64,000 nt of DNA from NCBI RefSeq assembly GCF_001995215.1, contig NZ_MUXN01000002.1, forward strand, positions 649,427-713,426, given 5' to 3'. A program made the position numbers and the translations under genes. Under the pieces are notes generated by a model. The model ran no database searches, was not told the origin of the DNA, and worked only from the letters and a program-made list of their open reading frames with translations. How positions within the stretch are numbered: position 1 is the stretch's first letter; every line of letters begins with the position of its first letter. This DNA is from Amycolatopsis azurea DSM 43854. Its GTDB lineage: Bacteria; Actinomycetota; Actinomycetes; Mycobacteriales; Pseudonocardiaceae. This document shows positions 1-7,432 of the stretch, in pieces.

Positions 1-203
1 ACGTCCCTCTTTCCACACACCCCTTACCCTGGGTGACACTTCGCGTTCTCGTGATCGGCACAACCTTGATCAACGGAAGATTTGGCACGTCGAGCGTCCG
101 GATCCTCCGTTGTCCCGAAAGTGGCTGTCGCGACACGGCCAGATAACCGCAGCCTGCCGGTACTCTGCATTCGGACATCGGAAACTCTGCCCCAGAGGTT
201 CAC

Positions 204-320
204 ATGACGACGAGGAAGATGTTGGTCTTACTGACTTGTCTGGTGATACTCGCCGTCGCGGTCGGCCTACTTTGGTACTACGTTTGGCGTGAGCCGCCGC
301 CCAGAAGGGTCTTCGTGTGA
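204..320 (+). CDS. Small single-pass membrane peptide (38 aa)
   Basis: A 38-codon frame runs from ATG at 204 to TGA at 318-320. The product starts MTTRKMLVLLTC, continues as an uninterrupted hydrophobic stretch (about residues 7-25), and ends in a short basic tail rich in Pro and Arg. This is the layout of a one-pass small membrane protein with a positively charged flank. A weak purine-rich ribosome site (AGAGG) lies about six bases upstream. It is convergent with the multicopper oxidase gene, with four bases between the stops. I recognise no family. The clean hydrophobic segment in a non-shadow frame and the fit to the gap support it, but short frames are error-prone. Confidence 0.45.
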   Translation: MTTRKMLVLLTCLVILAVAVGLLWYYVWREPPPRRVFV

Positions 321-324
321 TCCT

Positions 325-1893
325 TCAGACGACCTCGAAGTTCGCCATCATCGCCATGTCCTCGTGTTCGGCGTTGTGGCAGTGGAAGACGTACCGCCCG
401 CGGTAGCCGTCGAAGCGCGTGATCACCTCGACGGACTCGCCCGGGGCCAGGTCCACGGTGTCCTTGATGCCGCCGTCGAACGGACCCGGTTGACGCCCGC
501 CGCGCGAGAGGATCCGGAACCCCACCAGGTGCAGATGCACGGGGTGGTGGATGTCGGCGACGAACCGCCAGATCTCCGCGTCGCCGAGACGCGGGCTCGC
601 CGACATCAGGTCCGGCGAGAACGGTTCCCCGCCGATGACCCAGCCCGCGCGACCGTGGACGGTGCCCGCGCGGAACGAGAAGTCGCGCGTGACCGTGGCC
701 TGCTCGCGAGTGAGCGGCGGGATCACACTGAGTTTCGCGGGAACCCGGCTGTCGTCCGGTGCGCGACGGGCGACGACGAACCGCATCACCTGGGCGGTCG
801 AGCCGGAGCCGAGCCGGTTCACCAGGGTGACCTCGGTGCCGACCGGATACCGGCCGAAGTCGACGACGACGTCGTACCGTTCCGCGGGCCCGATCGGAAG
901 ATGGTCGTGTTCGCGCGGCGCGTCGAGGAGGCCCTGGTCGGCGCCGATCTGGACGAAACCGCCCCCGCCGGGCGGTGGCGGGTCCAGCGCCAGGTCGTAG
1001 CGGCGGGCGTTGGACCCGTTGAGGATCCGCAGCCGGTACCGCGCGGCCGCGACCTCGTGGACCGGCCACGGCGCGCCGTTGACCAGGATGACGTCACCGA
1101 AAACGCCCTCCACGTAAGCACTTTCCACTCCCGGCGTGGTCCGCAGCGTCCGGTCGAGGGACGGATACGCGAAGGCGCCGTGCTCGTCGAAGGAACGATC
1201 GGCGATCATCAGTGGCAGCTCACGGTCCCCGGACGGGAGCCCGAGCGAGTCTTCCTCGTCGTCGCGGACCAGGTGGAAACCGGCCAGGCCCCGGTACACG
1301 GCGGGACCGGTGAAGTCCATGCGGTGGTCGTGGTACCACAGGGTCGCGGCCCGTTGCCGCAACGGGAAGACGTAGTCGCGCTCGCCGTCGGAGATCCGGG
1401 CGCGGGCGTCGACCATCCCGTGGCCGGCGTGCCCGGCGTCCCAGCCGGACTTCGGCAGGACGAGGTCGGTCGGATACCCGTCGGAGTCGGCGGGCGTGTG
1501 CCCGCCGTGCAGGTGGACCACGGTCGGGACGGGAAGTTCGTTGCGGTGGCGCACCACGGTCGTCCGGTCACGCCGCGATTCGATCGTCGGACCCGGGAAG
1601 ATCCCGTCGTAGCCCCAGATCGGCGTCCGGACACCGGGCAGGATCTCGGCCGTGGCCGCCCGCTGCGTGATCGCGTAGTGATCCGCGTCCGCTGTCCTTT
1701 GTGGACGCAGGACCGGCGGGATGGGCAGCGGGACCTGGAACGGCCGCGGCAAGGGGAGTCCGCTGCGCAGCAGCTCGCCGGTCCCGGGCGAACCCTGCGC
1801 GATCAGCCGGGGCGCGGCGATGCCCGCGGCGACGAGGACGCCGGCCCCGCCGACGAGGCCGAAGAAGGTCCGGCGGGGCATCGGGCGGCTCAT
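325..1893 (-). CDS. Tat-exported multicopper oxidase
   Basis: This 522-residue protein belongs to the bilirubin oxidase/CotA-like multicopper oxidases, which oxidise phenols, metals or pigments and reduce O2 to water. The N-terminus carries twin arginines followed by FFGLVGG and a hydrophobic stretch, which is a Tat signal for export of a folded copper protein. All four copper motifs are visible: HLHGG near residue 125, WYHDHRMD near 178, HPVHLHLVGF near 453, and the C-terminal HCHNAEHEDMAMM starting at His504, which gives the type 1 copper Cys505, His510 and axial Met. Its start overlaps the stop of the upstream membrane gene (ATGA, 1890-1893), so the two are co-translated. A LysR gene is divergent to the pair. 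The substrate cannot be told from sequence. Confidence 0.93.
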   Translation of the reverse strand: MSRPMPRRTFFGLVGGAGVLVAAGIAAPRLIAQGSPGTGELLRSGLPLPRPFQVPLPIPPVLRPQRTADADHYAITQRAATAEILPGVRTPIWGYDGIFPGPTIESRRDRTTVVRHRNELPVPTVVHLHGGHTPADSDGYPTDLVLPKSGWDAGHAGHGMVDARARISDGERDYVFPLRQRAATLWYHDHRMDFTGPAVYRGLAGFHLVRDDEEDSLGLPSGDRELPLMIADRSFDEHGAFAYPSLDRTLRTTPGVESAYVEGVFGDVILVNGAPWPVHEVAAARYRLRILNGSNARRYDLALDPPPPGGGGFVQIGADQGLLDAPREHDHLPIGPAERYDVVVDFGRYPVGTEVTLVNRLGSGSTAQVMRFVVARRAPDDSRVPAKLSVIPPLTREQATVTRDFSFRAGTVHGRAGWVIGGEPFSPDLMSASPRLGDAEIWRFVADIHHPVHLHLVGFRILSRGGRQPGPFDGGIKDTVDLAPGESVEVITRFDGYRGRYVFHCHNAEHEDMAMMANFEVV

Positions 1894-2297
1894 CGGCTCG
1901 CCCGCCAGGTCTGCGGCCGCCAGACGGCGACCGTCGTCAGCACCATGCCGGTGACCAGGGCGACGCCGAGCGGGATGTGCAGATCGAGCGCGCCCGCCAG
2001 CCCGGCGAAGTACTGCGCGGTCTCGCCCGCGGCGAGCAGCAGGCTGACCCAGAACAGCCAGCGTGGCCCGCGCACCAGCCAGAGGGCCAGCGCCGCGAAG
2101 AGCTGCGCGTACGCCACGAACGACACGGCGTCGGCGCCCAGGCGATGCAGCGAGAGCATGTCGTAGGCGCCGCCGAGGTAGCCGCCGGCGAACACCGGCT
2201 GGCCGATGATCGCGACGGCGTGGATGCTCACGAGCACCCGGTTCACCACCAGCGTCCCGCTCGCCTTCCGGCTCGGGCTGGTCAGGGTTTCACTCAC
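1890..2297 (-). CDS. Four-helix membrane protein upstream of the multicopper oxidase
   Basis: This 135-residue hydrophobic protein has about four membrane segments (around residues 20-40, 60-78, 82-100 and 105-125) and no enzyme motif that I recognise. It is the first gene of a two-gene operon with the multicopper oxidase and overlaps it by four bases, so it is probably made together with it. It may be a membrane partner of the exported oxidase, or it may be unrelated. The start at 2297 leaves an 80-bp divergent promoter region shared with the LysR gene. Confidence 0.75.
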   Translation of the reverse strand: MSETLTSPSRKASGTLVVNRVLVSIHAVAIIGQPVFAGGYLGGAYDMLSLHRLGADAVSFVAYAQLFAALALWLVRGPRWLFWVSLLLAAGETAQYFAGLAGALDLHIPLGVALVTGMVLTTVAVWRPQTWRASR

Positions 2298-2345
2298 GTG
2301 ACCGAACGTAAGAGCGGACGCCTTATGCTGTCCAAGACAAGTTCG

Positions 2346-2361
2346 GTTATCTGTTCATAAC
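2346..2361. promoter_or_regulatory. LysR-type box in the divergent promoter
   Basis: The inverted repeat GTTAT-N6-ATAAC fits the T-N11-A style site of LysR proteins. It lies 17 bp before the GTG start of the LysR gene and about 50 bp from the divergent membrane protein/oxidase operon. This is the usual place for an autoregulatory and activating site. Assignment to this regulator is inferred from position. Confidence 0.5.
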
Positions 2362-2377
2362 AAGCGAGGTATCAACG

Positions 2378-3280
2378 GTGGATCTTCTGGCCCTCCGGTA
2401 CTTCCAGACGGTCGCCCGGCTCGAACACGTCGGCCGCGCCGCCGAGAAGCTGCGGGTCGCGCAGCCCTCGCTCAGCCGGACCTTGGCCAGGCTGGAAAAC
2501 GACCTCGGCGTACCCCTGTTCGACCGGCACGGCCGCCGGATCCGGCTCAACCGGTTCGGCGCCGCGTTCCTCCGCCGCGTGGACCGGGCGCTGGCCGAAC
2601 TCGACGACGCCCGGCAGGAACTCGACGACGCCGCCGGGCTGGAACGCGGCACCGTCACCGTCGCGGCCGAAAGCCTGCTCGTCCTCACCGAACCGCTGCG
2701 CACCTTCGTCCCCGGACATCCGCTGGTGGACGTGCGGCTGTCCCAGGCGTCGGGGGAGGGAATGGCGGAGAAGCTGCGGTCGGGCGACGTCGACCTGTGC
2801 GTCACCTCGCAACCGTTGTCCGACGACGACATTCGGAGCCAGGTGCTGCTCGATGAACGCGTGATGCTGTGCGTTCCGTCCGGTCACCGGCTCGCCGGAC
2901 GCGGCCGCGTCGCACTCTCGGACCTCGCGGGGGAGCCGTTCCTCACCACGCGGCCGGGCTACTGGCAACGCGCTCTCGTCGAACGTCTCTTCGCGAAGGC
3001 CGGTCTGGACCTGCACATCGTCTGCGAGGGCGACGAAGCCGCCGTACTCTTCCAGCTCATCGACGCGGGTCTCGGCATCGCGTTCGTGCCTTCCCTGGGG
3101 CTGCGTGCCGACACGAGCACGACCGTGGTCTGGCTCGAGGTCGACGACCCTGAATGCCGGCGCGTGCTCAGCGTCGCGTGGCGTGAGGACACCTATCTTT
3201 CCGCCGCCGCCCGGCGTTTTCGCGACCACGCTGTCGAACACTTCCACGCGCAGGCCGAAGCCGGGTCCCGGTCGGAATGA
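2378..3280 (+). CDS. LysR-family transcriptional regulator
   Basis: This 300-residue protein has the standard LysR length. Residues 1-60 form the winged helix-turn-helix (ALRYFQTVARLEHVGRAA, then QPSLSRTLARLENDLGVPLF), and residues about 90-290 form the periplasmic-binding-protein-like effector domain. The GTG start at 2378 is supported by a GCGAGGT ribosome site ending eight bases upstream. It is transcribed away from the membrane protein/multicopper oxidase operon across an 80-bp gap holding a LysR-type box, so it probably controls that operon and itself. The effector is unknown. Confidence 0.93.
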   Translation: MDLLALRYFQTVARLEHVGRAAEKLRVAQPSLSRTLARLENDLGVPLFDRHGRRIRLNRFGAAFLRRVDRALAELDDARQELDDAAGLERGTVTVAAESLLVLTEPLRTFVPGHPLVDVRLSQASGEGMAEKLRSGDVDLCVTSQPLSDDDIRSQVLLDERVMLCVPSGHRLAGRGRVALSDLAGEPFLTTRPGYWQRALVERLFAKAGLDLHIVCEGDEAAVLFQLIDAGLGIAFVPSLGLRADTSTTVVWLEVDDPECRRVLSVAWREDTYLSAAARRFRDHAVEHFHAQAEAGSRSE

Positions 3281-3297
3281 CCAGGACCCGGCCTCGG
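3255..3297. terminator. Hairpin between LysR and protease genes
   Basis: GCCGGGTCC at 3260-3268 pairs with GGACCCGGC at 3284-3292, and outer pairs extend the stem with one mismatch. The hairpin spans the LysR stop codon and sits between two convergent genes, so it probably terminates one or both. No U-tract is present, as is common in high-GC actinobacteria. Confidence 0.55.
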
Positions 3298-3305
3298 AGA
3301 GGTGC

Positions 3306-4400
3306 TTACGGGTTGAGCGCGACGCCGTAGGCGCTCATGGCCTCGCCGATCGGCTGGAAGTACGAGGTCCCGCTGCCCTTGCCCGAGGTGATGCCCAGGC
3401 CGACGCTGCCGGAGAACAGGCAGCCGCCCGAGTCACCGGGGTTGACCAGCGCGTTGGTCTGGATCAGCTGGTAGACCGAGCCCTCGGAGTAGTTCACCGT
3501 GACGTTCAGCCGCTGCACGGACCCCGAGGTGAGGCGGGTGGTGCTGCCGCTCTTGCTGATCCGCTGCCCGACGGTGGCGGATCCGGCGGAGGCGATCTTC
3601 TGAGTGGAGCCGTTCCACAGGGTGACCGCGCCGGGGCCGCTGCCGCTGGTGTTGCGGATCAGGCCGTAGTCGTTGTTCGGGAAGCTGGCGCCCTGCGACG
3701 GGCCGACGTTCCACTGCGACACCGCGCGGGTGCAGTGACCGGCGTCGAGGATGTAGTTCTGGCCGCCCTTGTTGGTGTTGAACCCGACCGAGCAGCGCGT
3801 GCCGCCGCCGGTGATGGCCTCGCCGTTGTAGATCGCGGTGTGCATCTCGCCGGTGGTCCGCTCCACCCGGACCCGGTCGCCGAGCGCCTTGGCGGCCTTC
3901 ACGAGGGCTTCGGAGCCCTTGGCCGCGTCGGACACCGTCAGCACGACCTGGTTGGCCTTGGGGTCGAGGCCGATCGACGTGTGCGTGACCGTGGGCAACG
4001 CCTGCAGGGAGTCCTGCGCGCTCGTCAGCGCGGCGGTGGAGTACTTGACCACCCGGGCCTGCGCCCCGCTCGCGGTGACCTGGTCCGCCGCGGCCTGGTC
4101 GAGCACGTTCACCACCGGCTTGGCGGCGTCGTCGAGATAGCCGTCGGCGGCCCTGTCGCCGAGGGACGCGGTGATGTTCTGCAGCGTCGCGACACTGGCC
4201 GTCTGCGTCCGGAGGAACTCGACGGCGGCGGCCTGGCTGATCCCGGCGTCCGAGGAGAGGGACGTCACCGCCTCCTGCTGCACGGTGGCGGAGTAGCCCT
4301 CGATCGTCGTGGCGGTGGCCGTCGACGGCGCGAGGAAACCGACGGCCGCGGCTGCGGCCACCAAGGTGATGGCGGTACGGGCTAAGGGGTTGGGGCGCAT
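3306..4400 (-). CDS. Secreted streptogrisin-like serine protease (S1E)
   Basis: This 364-residue pre-pro-protease resembles the alpha-lytic/streptogrisin group. A Sec signal covers about residues 1-30 (ARTAITLVAAAAAVGFLAPSTATA). A long alpha-lytic-type pro-region follows, and the chymotrypsin-fold domain starts near residue 190. The catalytic triad is visible: His222 in DAGHC, Asp244 in NDYGLI and Ser324 in GDSGG. It should be secreted as a zymogen and mature by cleavage of the pro-region. It is monocistronic and convergent with the LysR gene. Its upstream region carries a 14-bp motif also found before the trypsin gene at 41729. Confidence 0.93.
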   Translation of the reverse strand: MRPNPLARTAITLVAAAAAVGFLAPSTATATTIEGYSATVQQEAVTSLSSDAGISQAAAVEFLRTQTASVATLQNITASLGDRAADGYLDDAAKPVVNVLDQAAADQVTASGAQARVVKYSTAALTSAQDSLQALPTVTHTSIGLDPKANQVVLTVSDAAKGSEALVKAAKALGDRVRVERTTGEMHTAIYNGEAITGGGTRCSVGFNTNKGGQNYILDAGHCTRAVSQWNVGPSQGASFPNNDYGLIRNTSGSGPGAVTLWNGSTQKIASAGSATVGQRISKSGSTTRLTSGSVQRLNVTVNYSEGSVYQLIQTNALVNPGDSGGCLFSGSVGLGITSGKGSGTSYFQPIGEAMSAYGVALNP

Positions 4401-4565
4401 ACCGGTGACTCACTTTCGCGAGGGAGGATCCAGCGCGAAGGGTGGCCGCACTGGACACAGCGGGGTCGCCGGGCACGGCCAAGGTGACCCGGCACCGGTG
4501 ATCCGGTGCCGATCATGGTGGAGCCGCGCGGCCGACGGGGGATACCGACTTTCGTTGGACAGGAA

Positions 4566-4579
4566 GAAAGATAGGTACC
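4566..4579. promoter_or_regulatory. 14-bp motif shared with the second secreted protease promoter
   Basis: GAAAGATAGGTACC lies about 165 bp before the start of the S1E protease gene. The identical 14 bases occur at 41606-41619, about 110 bp before the trypsin gene. Both sites also have a CGACTTTCG element within about 25 bp (4546-4554 here). The orientation relative to the gene differs between the two sites. It may be an operator or an upstream element; its function is unknown. Confidence 0.35.
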
Positions 4580-4695
4580 CCGCCGTTCGGCCTACCGACG
4601 TATTCGCGCACAGCAAACGGAGTTCGTCACGGTCAGGTTCACACACCTGGCCTAGCGCCTTGAGTGGCGAGAATGGTTTGAACCACCTGTACCAC

Positions 4696-5865
4696 TCAAG
4701 AGGCCCACGTACCTCCGTCGCCGAAAGCGAGCCGCGTGAAGCGCTCCCCCATGAGCCGATGCGTGGCCGCGTCCGGGTGGAGGTCGTCGGGCAGGGGCAG
4801 TTCGACGTGGTCCGCCTCGCCGTACAGTTCGAGGCCGTCGAGGTAGTGCAGGTTCGGATCGGTCGCGCTTCGCTCCTTGACGATGCGCGCGAGTTCGCCG
4901 CGGATCGTGGTGAGCGTCAGCTTCCCGGCCGTGACCTCCGCGGGATCACCGGTGGCGATGAACCGCACCTTGCCTTCGCGCATGGCTTCCGGGTCGAACG
5001 AGCAGGGGCCCGGGGTGTGCTCGTGGATGGGGCAGTGGATCGGCGAGACGACCAGCAACGGCGTCGTGGGATGCCCATCCCGGATGGTGTCGAGGAAACC
5101 GTGCACGGCCGGGCCGAACGCGCGCATCCGCATCCCGTCCGAGTTGACGAGGTTGATGCCGATCTTGACGCTGATCAGATCGGCGGCCGTGTCCCGCATC
5201 GCGCGGGCGGTGAACGGGTCGAGCAGCGCGCTGCCGCCGAAGCCCAGGTTGACCAGATCGACCCCGGCGAGGGTCGCGGCCGTGGCGGGCCAGGTCCCGG
5301 TCGGGGTCGCCGCGTTGGAACCGTGGCTGATGGAACTGCCGTGGTGAAGCCAGGTGCGTCGGCCGTTCGACGGTGCACTGTGGACGGTCGCGTCGGTGCG
5401 CAGAGCGACCAGCCGCGTCGATTCGTCGTGCGGCAGCCAGATCTCGACGTCCTTGTCCTCGCTCGGCAGACCGGCGAAGCGCAGGGTGCGCACGGGGCCC
5501 GGCGTGGACTCGGCGGTGCCGGTGGACATGTCGATGGTGAGCGTGTCGCCCTCGGTCACGCTCGCCTGTCCCGCGAGCCGGCCGTCGACGAGCAACTCGT
5601 AGACGCCGTCGGGCCTGGGCGGCACGCCGACGTAGACCCGCTTGGTGGCGATGACGTCCAGTTCGACGACGGTGGCCGCGGTGCGGAAAGCCAGCCGCAC
5701 GCCGGACGGCTGTGCTTCGGTCATGGCCAGCTGGCCGTCGGGGATCTGCCGCCTGGCTTGCGGCGGAAGCCGGTGGGGGAGCACGCCGCGTTCGGTGTAC
5801 TCGAGGTCCAGGGCGCCGCGGACGAGGGCGGCGGTGATCGGGGTCGTGAGCATTTCCTCTGTCAT
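4696..5865 (-). CDS. SGNH/GDSL-type hydrolase
   Basis: This 389-residue protein has an N-terminal beta-rich domain (about 1-170) and a C-terminal SGNH esterase domain. The nucleophile Ser sits in HHGSSISHG, the glycine block is GFGGSALLDP, GINLVN stands at the Asn block, and the catalytic Asp-x-x-His is in DDLHPDAATH near the C-terminus. It likely cleaves acyl or carbohydrate esters. No signal peptide is visible. The ATG at 5865 overlaps the stop of the upstream TetR gene (ATGA), so the two are translationally coupled; an internal ATG at 5853 is possible. The regulator and enzyme form one operon behind two palindromes. Confidence 0.85.
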   Translation of the reverse strand: MTEEMLTTPITAALVRGALDLEYTERGVLPHRLPPQARRQIPDGQLAMTEAQPSGVRLAFRTAATVVELDVIATKRVYVGVPPRPDGVYELLVDGRLAGQASVTEGDTLTIDMSTGTAESTPGPVRTLRFAGLPSEDKDVEIWLPHDESTRLVALRTDATVHSAPSNGRRTWLHHGSSISHGSNAATPTGTWPATAATLAGVDLVNLGFGGSALLDPFTARAMRDTAADLISVKIGINLVNSDGMRMRAFGPAVHGFLDTIRDGHPTTPLLVVSPIHCPIHEHTPGPCSFDPEAMREGKVRFIATGDPAEVTAGKLTLTTIRGELARIVKERSATDPNLHYLDGLELYGEADHVELPLPDDLHPDAATHRLMGERFTRLAFGDGGTWAS

Positions 5866-6434
5866 TTCCTTCGGGGCCAAGCGCGCAGCAGGACGTCGAG
5901 CGCGTCGAGGATCTCGGTCCAGCTCTCCTGCGAGCCGGGGGAGCTGTGGCTGAAGCCGCCTGCGGCCTCCAGGCCGACAAAGCCGCTGAAGACACTGCCC
6001 AGCAGCCGGACCGCGTGCGTCTGATGCGGTTCGGCCAGGTCGTAGCCGCGCAGGATCGCGCGGATCATCTCGGCGTGCCGGGCACCGGCGCTGGTGGCGG
6101 CCTGTTCCGGCGCGAGCCGGAACCTCGCGGCGGTGAATCTGCCGGGATGTTCGAGGGCGTAGTCGCGGTGGACGTTCGCCAAGGCGACCAGCGCGTCCTT
6201 GCCCGCCAGGCCCGCCACCGCGGCGGCGGCGAGATCGGCGAGGTCCGCCAAGGCCAGCAAGGCGATCCCGGTCTTCAGCTCGTGGGCGTTCTTCACATGC
6301 GAATACAGGCTCGCGGTCTTGACGCCGCACCGTTTCGCGAGCTCCGTCGGGGTCACCTGTTCGAAGCCGATCTCGTCGGCCATCTCCGCGCCCGCCTGGA
6401 TCACGCGCTCCGTGGTCAGTCCCGCTCGTGCCAT
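5862..6434 (-). CDS. TetR-family repressor of the SGNH hydrolase operon
   Basis: This 190-residue protein has a TetR N-terminal helix-turn-helix (TPTELAKRCGVKTASLYSHV, about residues 28-47), followed by an all-helical ligand domain ending in a Trp/His/Gly-containing helix typical of this C-terminal subfamily. I chose the ATG at 6434 (MARAGL); another ATG at 6458 would add eight residues but falls inside a palindrome. The gene overlaps the downstream hydrolase by four bases. Two adjacent perfect palindromes just upstream suggest autoregulation. The ligand is unknown and may be an ester substrate or product. Confidence 0.88.
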   Translation of the reverse strand: MARAGLTTERVIQAGAEMADEIGFEQVTPTELAKRCGVKTASLYSHVKNAHELKTGIALLALADLADLAAAAVAGLAGKDALVALANVHRDYALEHPGRFTAARFRLAPEQAATSAGARHAEMIRAILRGYDLAEPHQTHAVRLLGSVFSGFVGLEAAGGFSHSSPGSQESWTEILDALDVLLRAWPRRK

Positions 6435-6451
6435 GACCACCACGTTACCAT

Positions 6452-6466
6452 AGTCCATTCTGGACT
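6452..6466. promoter_or_regulatory. Palindromic operator candidate 1 for the TetR/hydrolase operon
   Basis: AGTCCA-TTC-TGGACT is a perfect 6-3-6 inverted repeat 18 bp before the chosen TetR start. It is paired with a second palindrome one base further upstream. The position suggests a repressor site covering the promoter or 5' end of the operon. Confidence 0.5.
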
Positions 6467-6467
6467 T

Positions 6468-6484
6468 GCCTAATGCTATTAGGC
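6468..6484. promoter_or_regulatory. Palindromic operator candidate 2 for the TetR/hydrolase operon
   Basis: GCCTAAT-GCT-ATTAGGC is a perfect 7-3-7 inverted repeat, AT-rich against a high-GC background. It adjoins the first palindrome. It lies between the TetR gene and the divergent membrane gene at 6553, so it could serve either promoter. Confidence 0.55.
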
Positions 6485-6552
6485 TTGAAACCTGGGTTCG
6501 GTAGCGCGGGCCGCGCCGGAAGCTGGACGTGATCCGAACGGAGGTGAGCGTC

Positions 6553-7401
6553 ATGAACACGGTGGACCCGGAGCGGGCCCGGCACGATCGGCTCGAGCGA
6601 CTGCGGGGAGACCGCCGTCTGCTCGTGGCCGCCGTCCTGGCGTCAATGGTCACCCTGGCCTGCGGTTTCGTGGCCGGACACGGCTTCGGTGAACTTCTCG
6701 AGCAGTTCCGGACCATGGCGATCGACAGCGTTTTCGACGACCGCGGTGACGGCGAACCGCCGTACGGGCCCGTGTGGGGGACCTTCGGTTTTCTCGGCTG
6801 CCTCGCCGCGGGCGGTCTCGCCGGTGCCGCCGCGCGGCGCTATCAGGGCCGGCCGTCCGCGCCTGCCTTCCTCGCGGTGCCTGCCCTCGCGGCCAGTACG
6901 CTCGGCATCTGGGAATCGTCGCGAGGATGGCTGCCACCGCTCGCCGTCGGCACGGCGGTCGACCCCGTCTTCCACGAAGACGAAAAGTGGGGGTTCGGGG
7001 CGTGGCTGATGTACTACGCCGACCGCTGGGCGCCCGCGCTTCTGTTCGTCTTGACGGCGCTGGTCTCGTGGTATGCCGTCCGGGCTTCGCGCCGGTACGC
7101 CGAGATGGTCCGGACCAGGGACCGGCTGCTGCGACACGGACGCCGGGCGCCCGCCGAAATCGTCGAAGTGAAGCTGCGCCTGACCGGGGACGAGTCGGGC
7201 ACGCGTGTCGTGGGCGCGAACGTGACGGTGTCGTTCCTCGACCTCTCGGGCGTCCGGCACTGGGCGACCCGCCGCACCCGGGACACCACGATCGCGACCG
7301 CCGAAGTGCTGTTCGACCCGGTTTCACCCGACGACGACAAGAAGATCTTCGTGGCGCTGCGGCGCCACCCCACCCTCGGTGACTGGCTGCCCGCGGCCTG
7401 A
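6553..7401 (+). CDS. Multi-pass membrane protein with C-terminal DUF3592-like domain
   Basis: This 282-residue protein has about four membrane segments, near residues 24-44, 78-97, 105-125 and 165-185. A cytoplasmic-type beta domain of about 80 residues follows (RAPAEIVEVKLRL ... VTVSFLDLSGVRHW ... VLFDPVSPDDDK), resembling DUF3592 domains. The ATG at 6553 has a strong ribosome site, GGAGGTGAG. It is followed 31 bp later by a second membrane protein, probably in the same transcript. No enzymatic motif is visible and the function is unknown. Confidence 0.8.
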   Translation: MNTVDPERARHDRLERLRGDRRLLVAAVLASMVTLACGFVAGHGFGELLEQFRTMAIDSVFDDRGDGEPPYGPVWGTFGFLGCLAAGGLAGAAARRYQGRPSAPAFLAVPALAASTLGIWESSRGWLPPLAVGTAVDPVFHEDEKWGFGAWLMYYADRWAPALLFVLTALVSWYAVRASRRYAEMVRTRDRLLRHGRRAPAEIVEVKLRLTGDESGTRVVGANVTVSFLDLSGVRHWATRRTRDTTIATAEVLFDPVSPDDDKKIFVALRRHPTLGDWLPAA

Positions 7402-7432
7402 TCTCCGCCCCGAAAAGTCTGGAGACACGTTC

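Noticed and set aside
289..2166. Open plus-strand frame of 625 codons
   Set aside because: Shadow of the multicopper oxidase and its membrane partner, both with clear motifs.
4410..4646. Minus-strand frame of 78 codons before the S1E protease
   Set aside because: Lies in the promoter region, has no ribosome site or domain, and the composition is non-coding in style.
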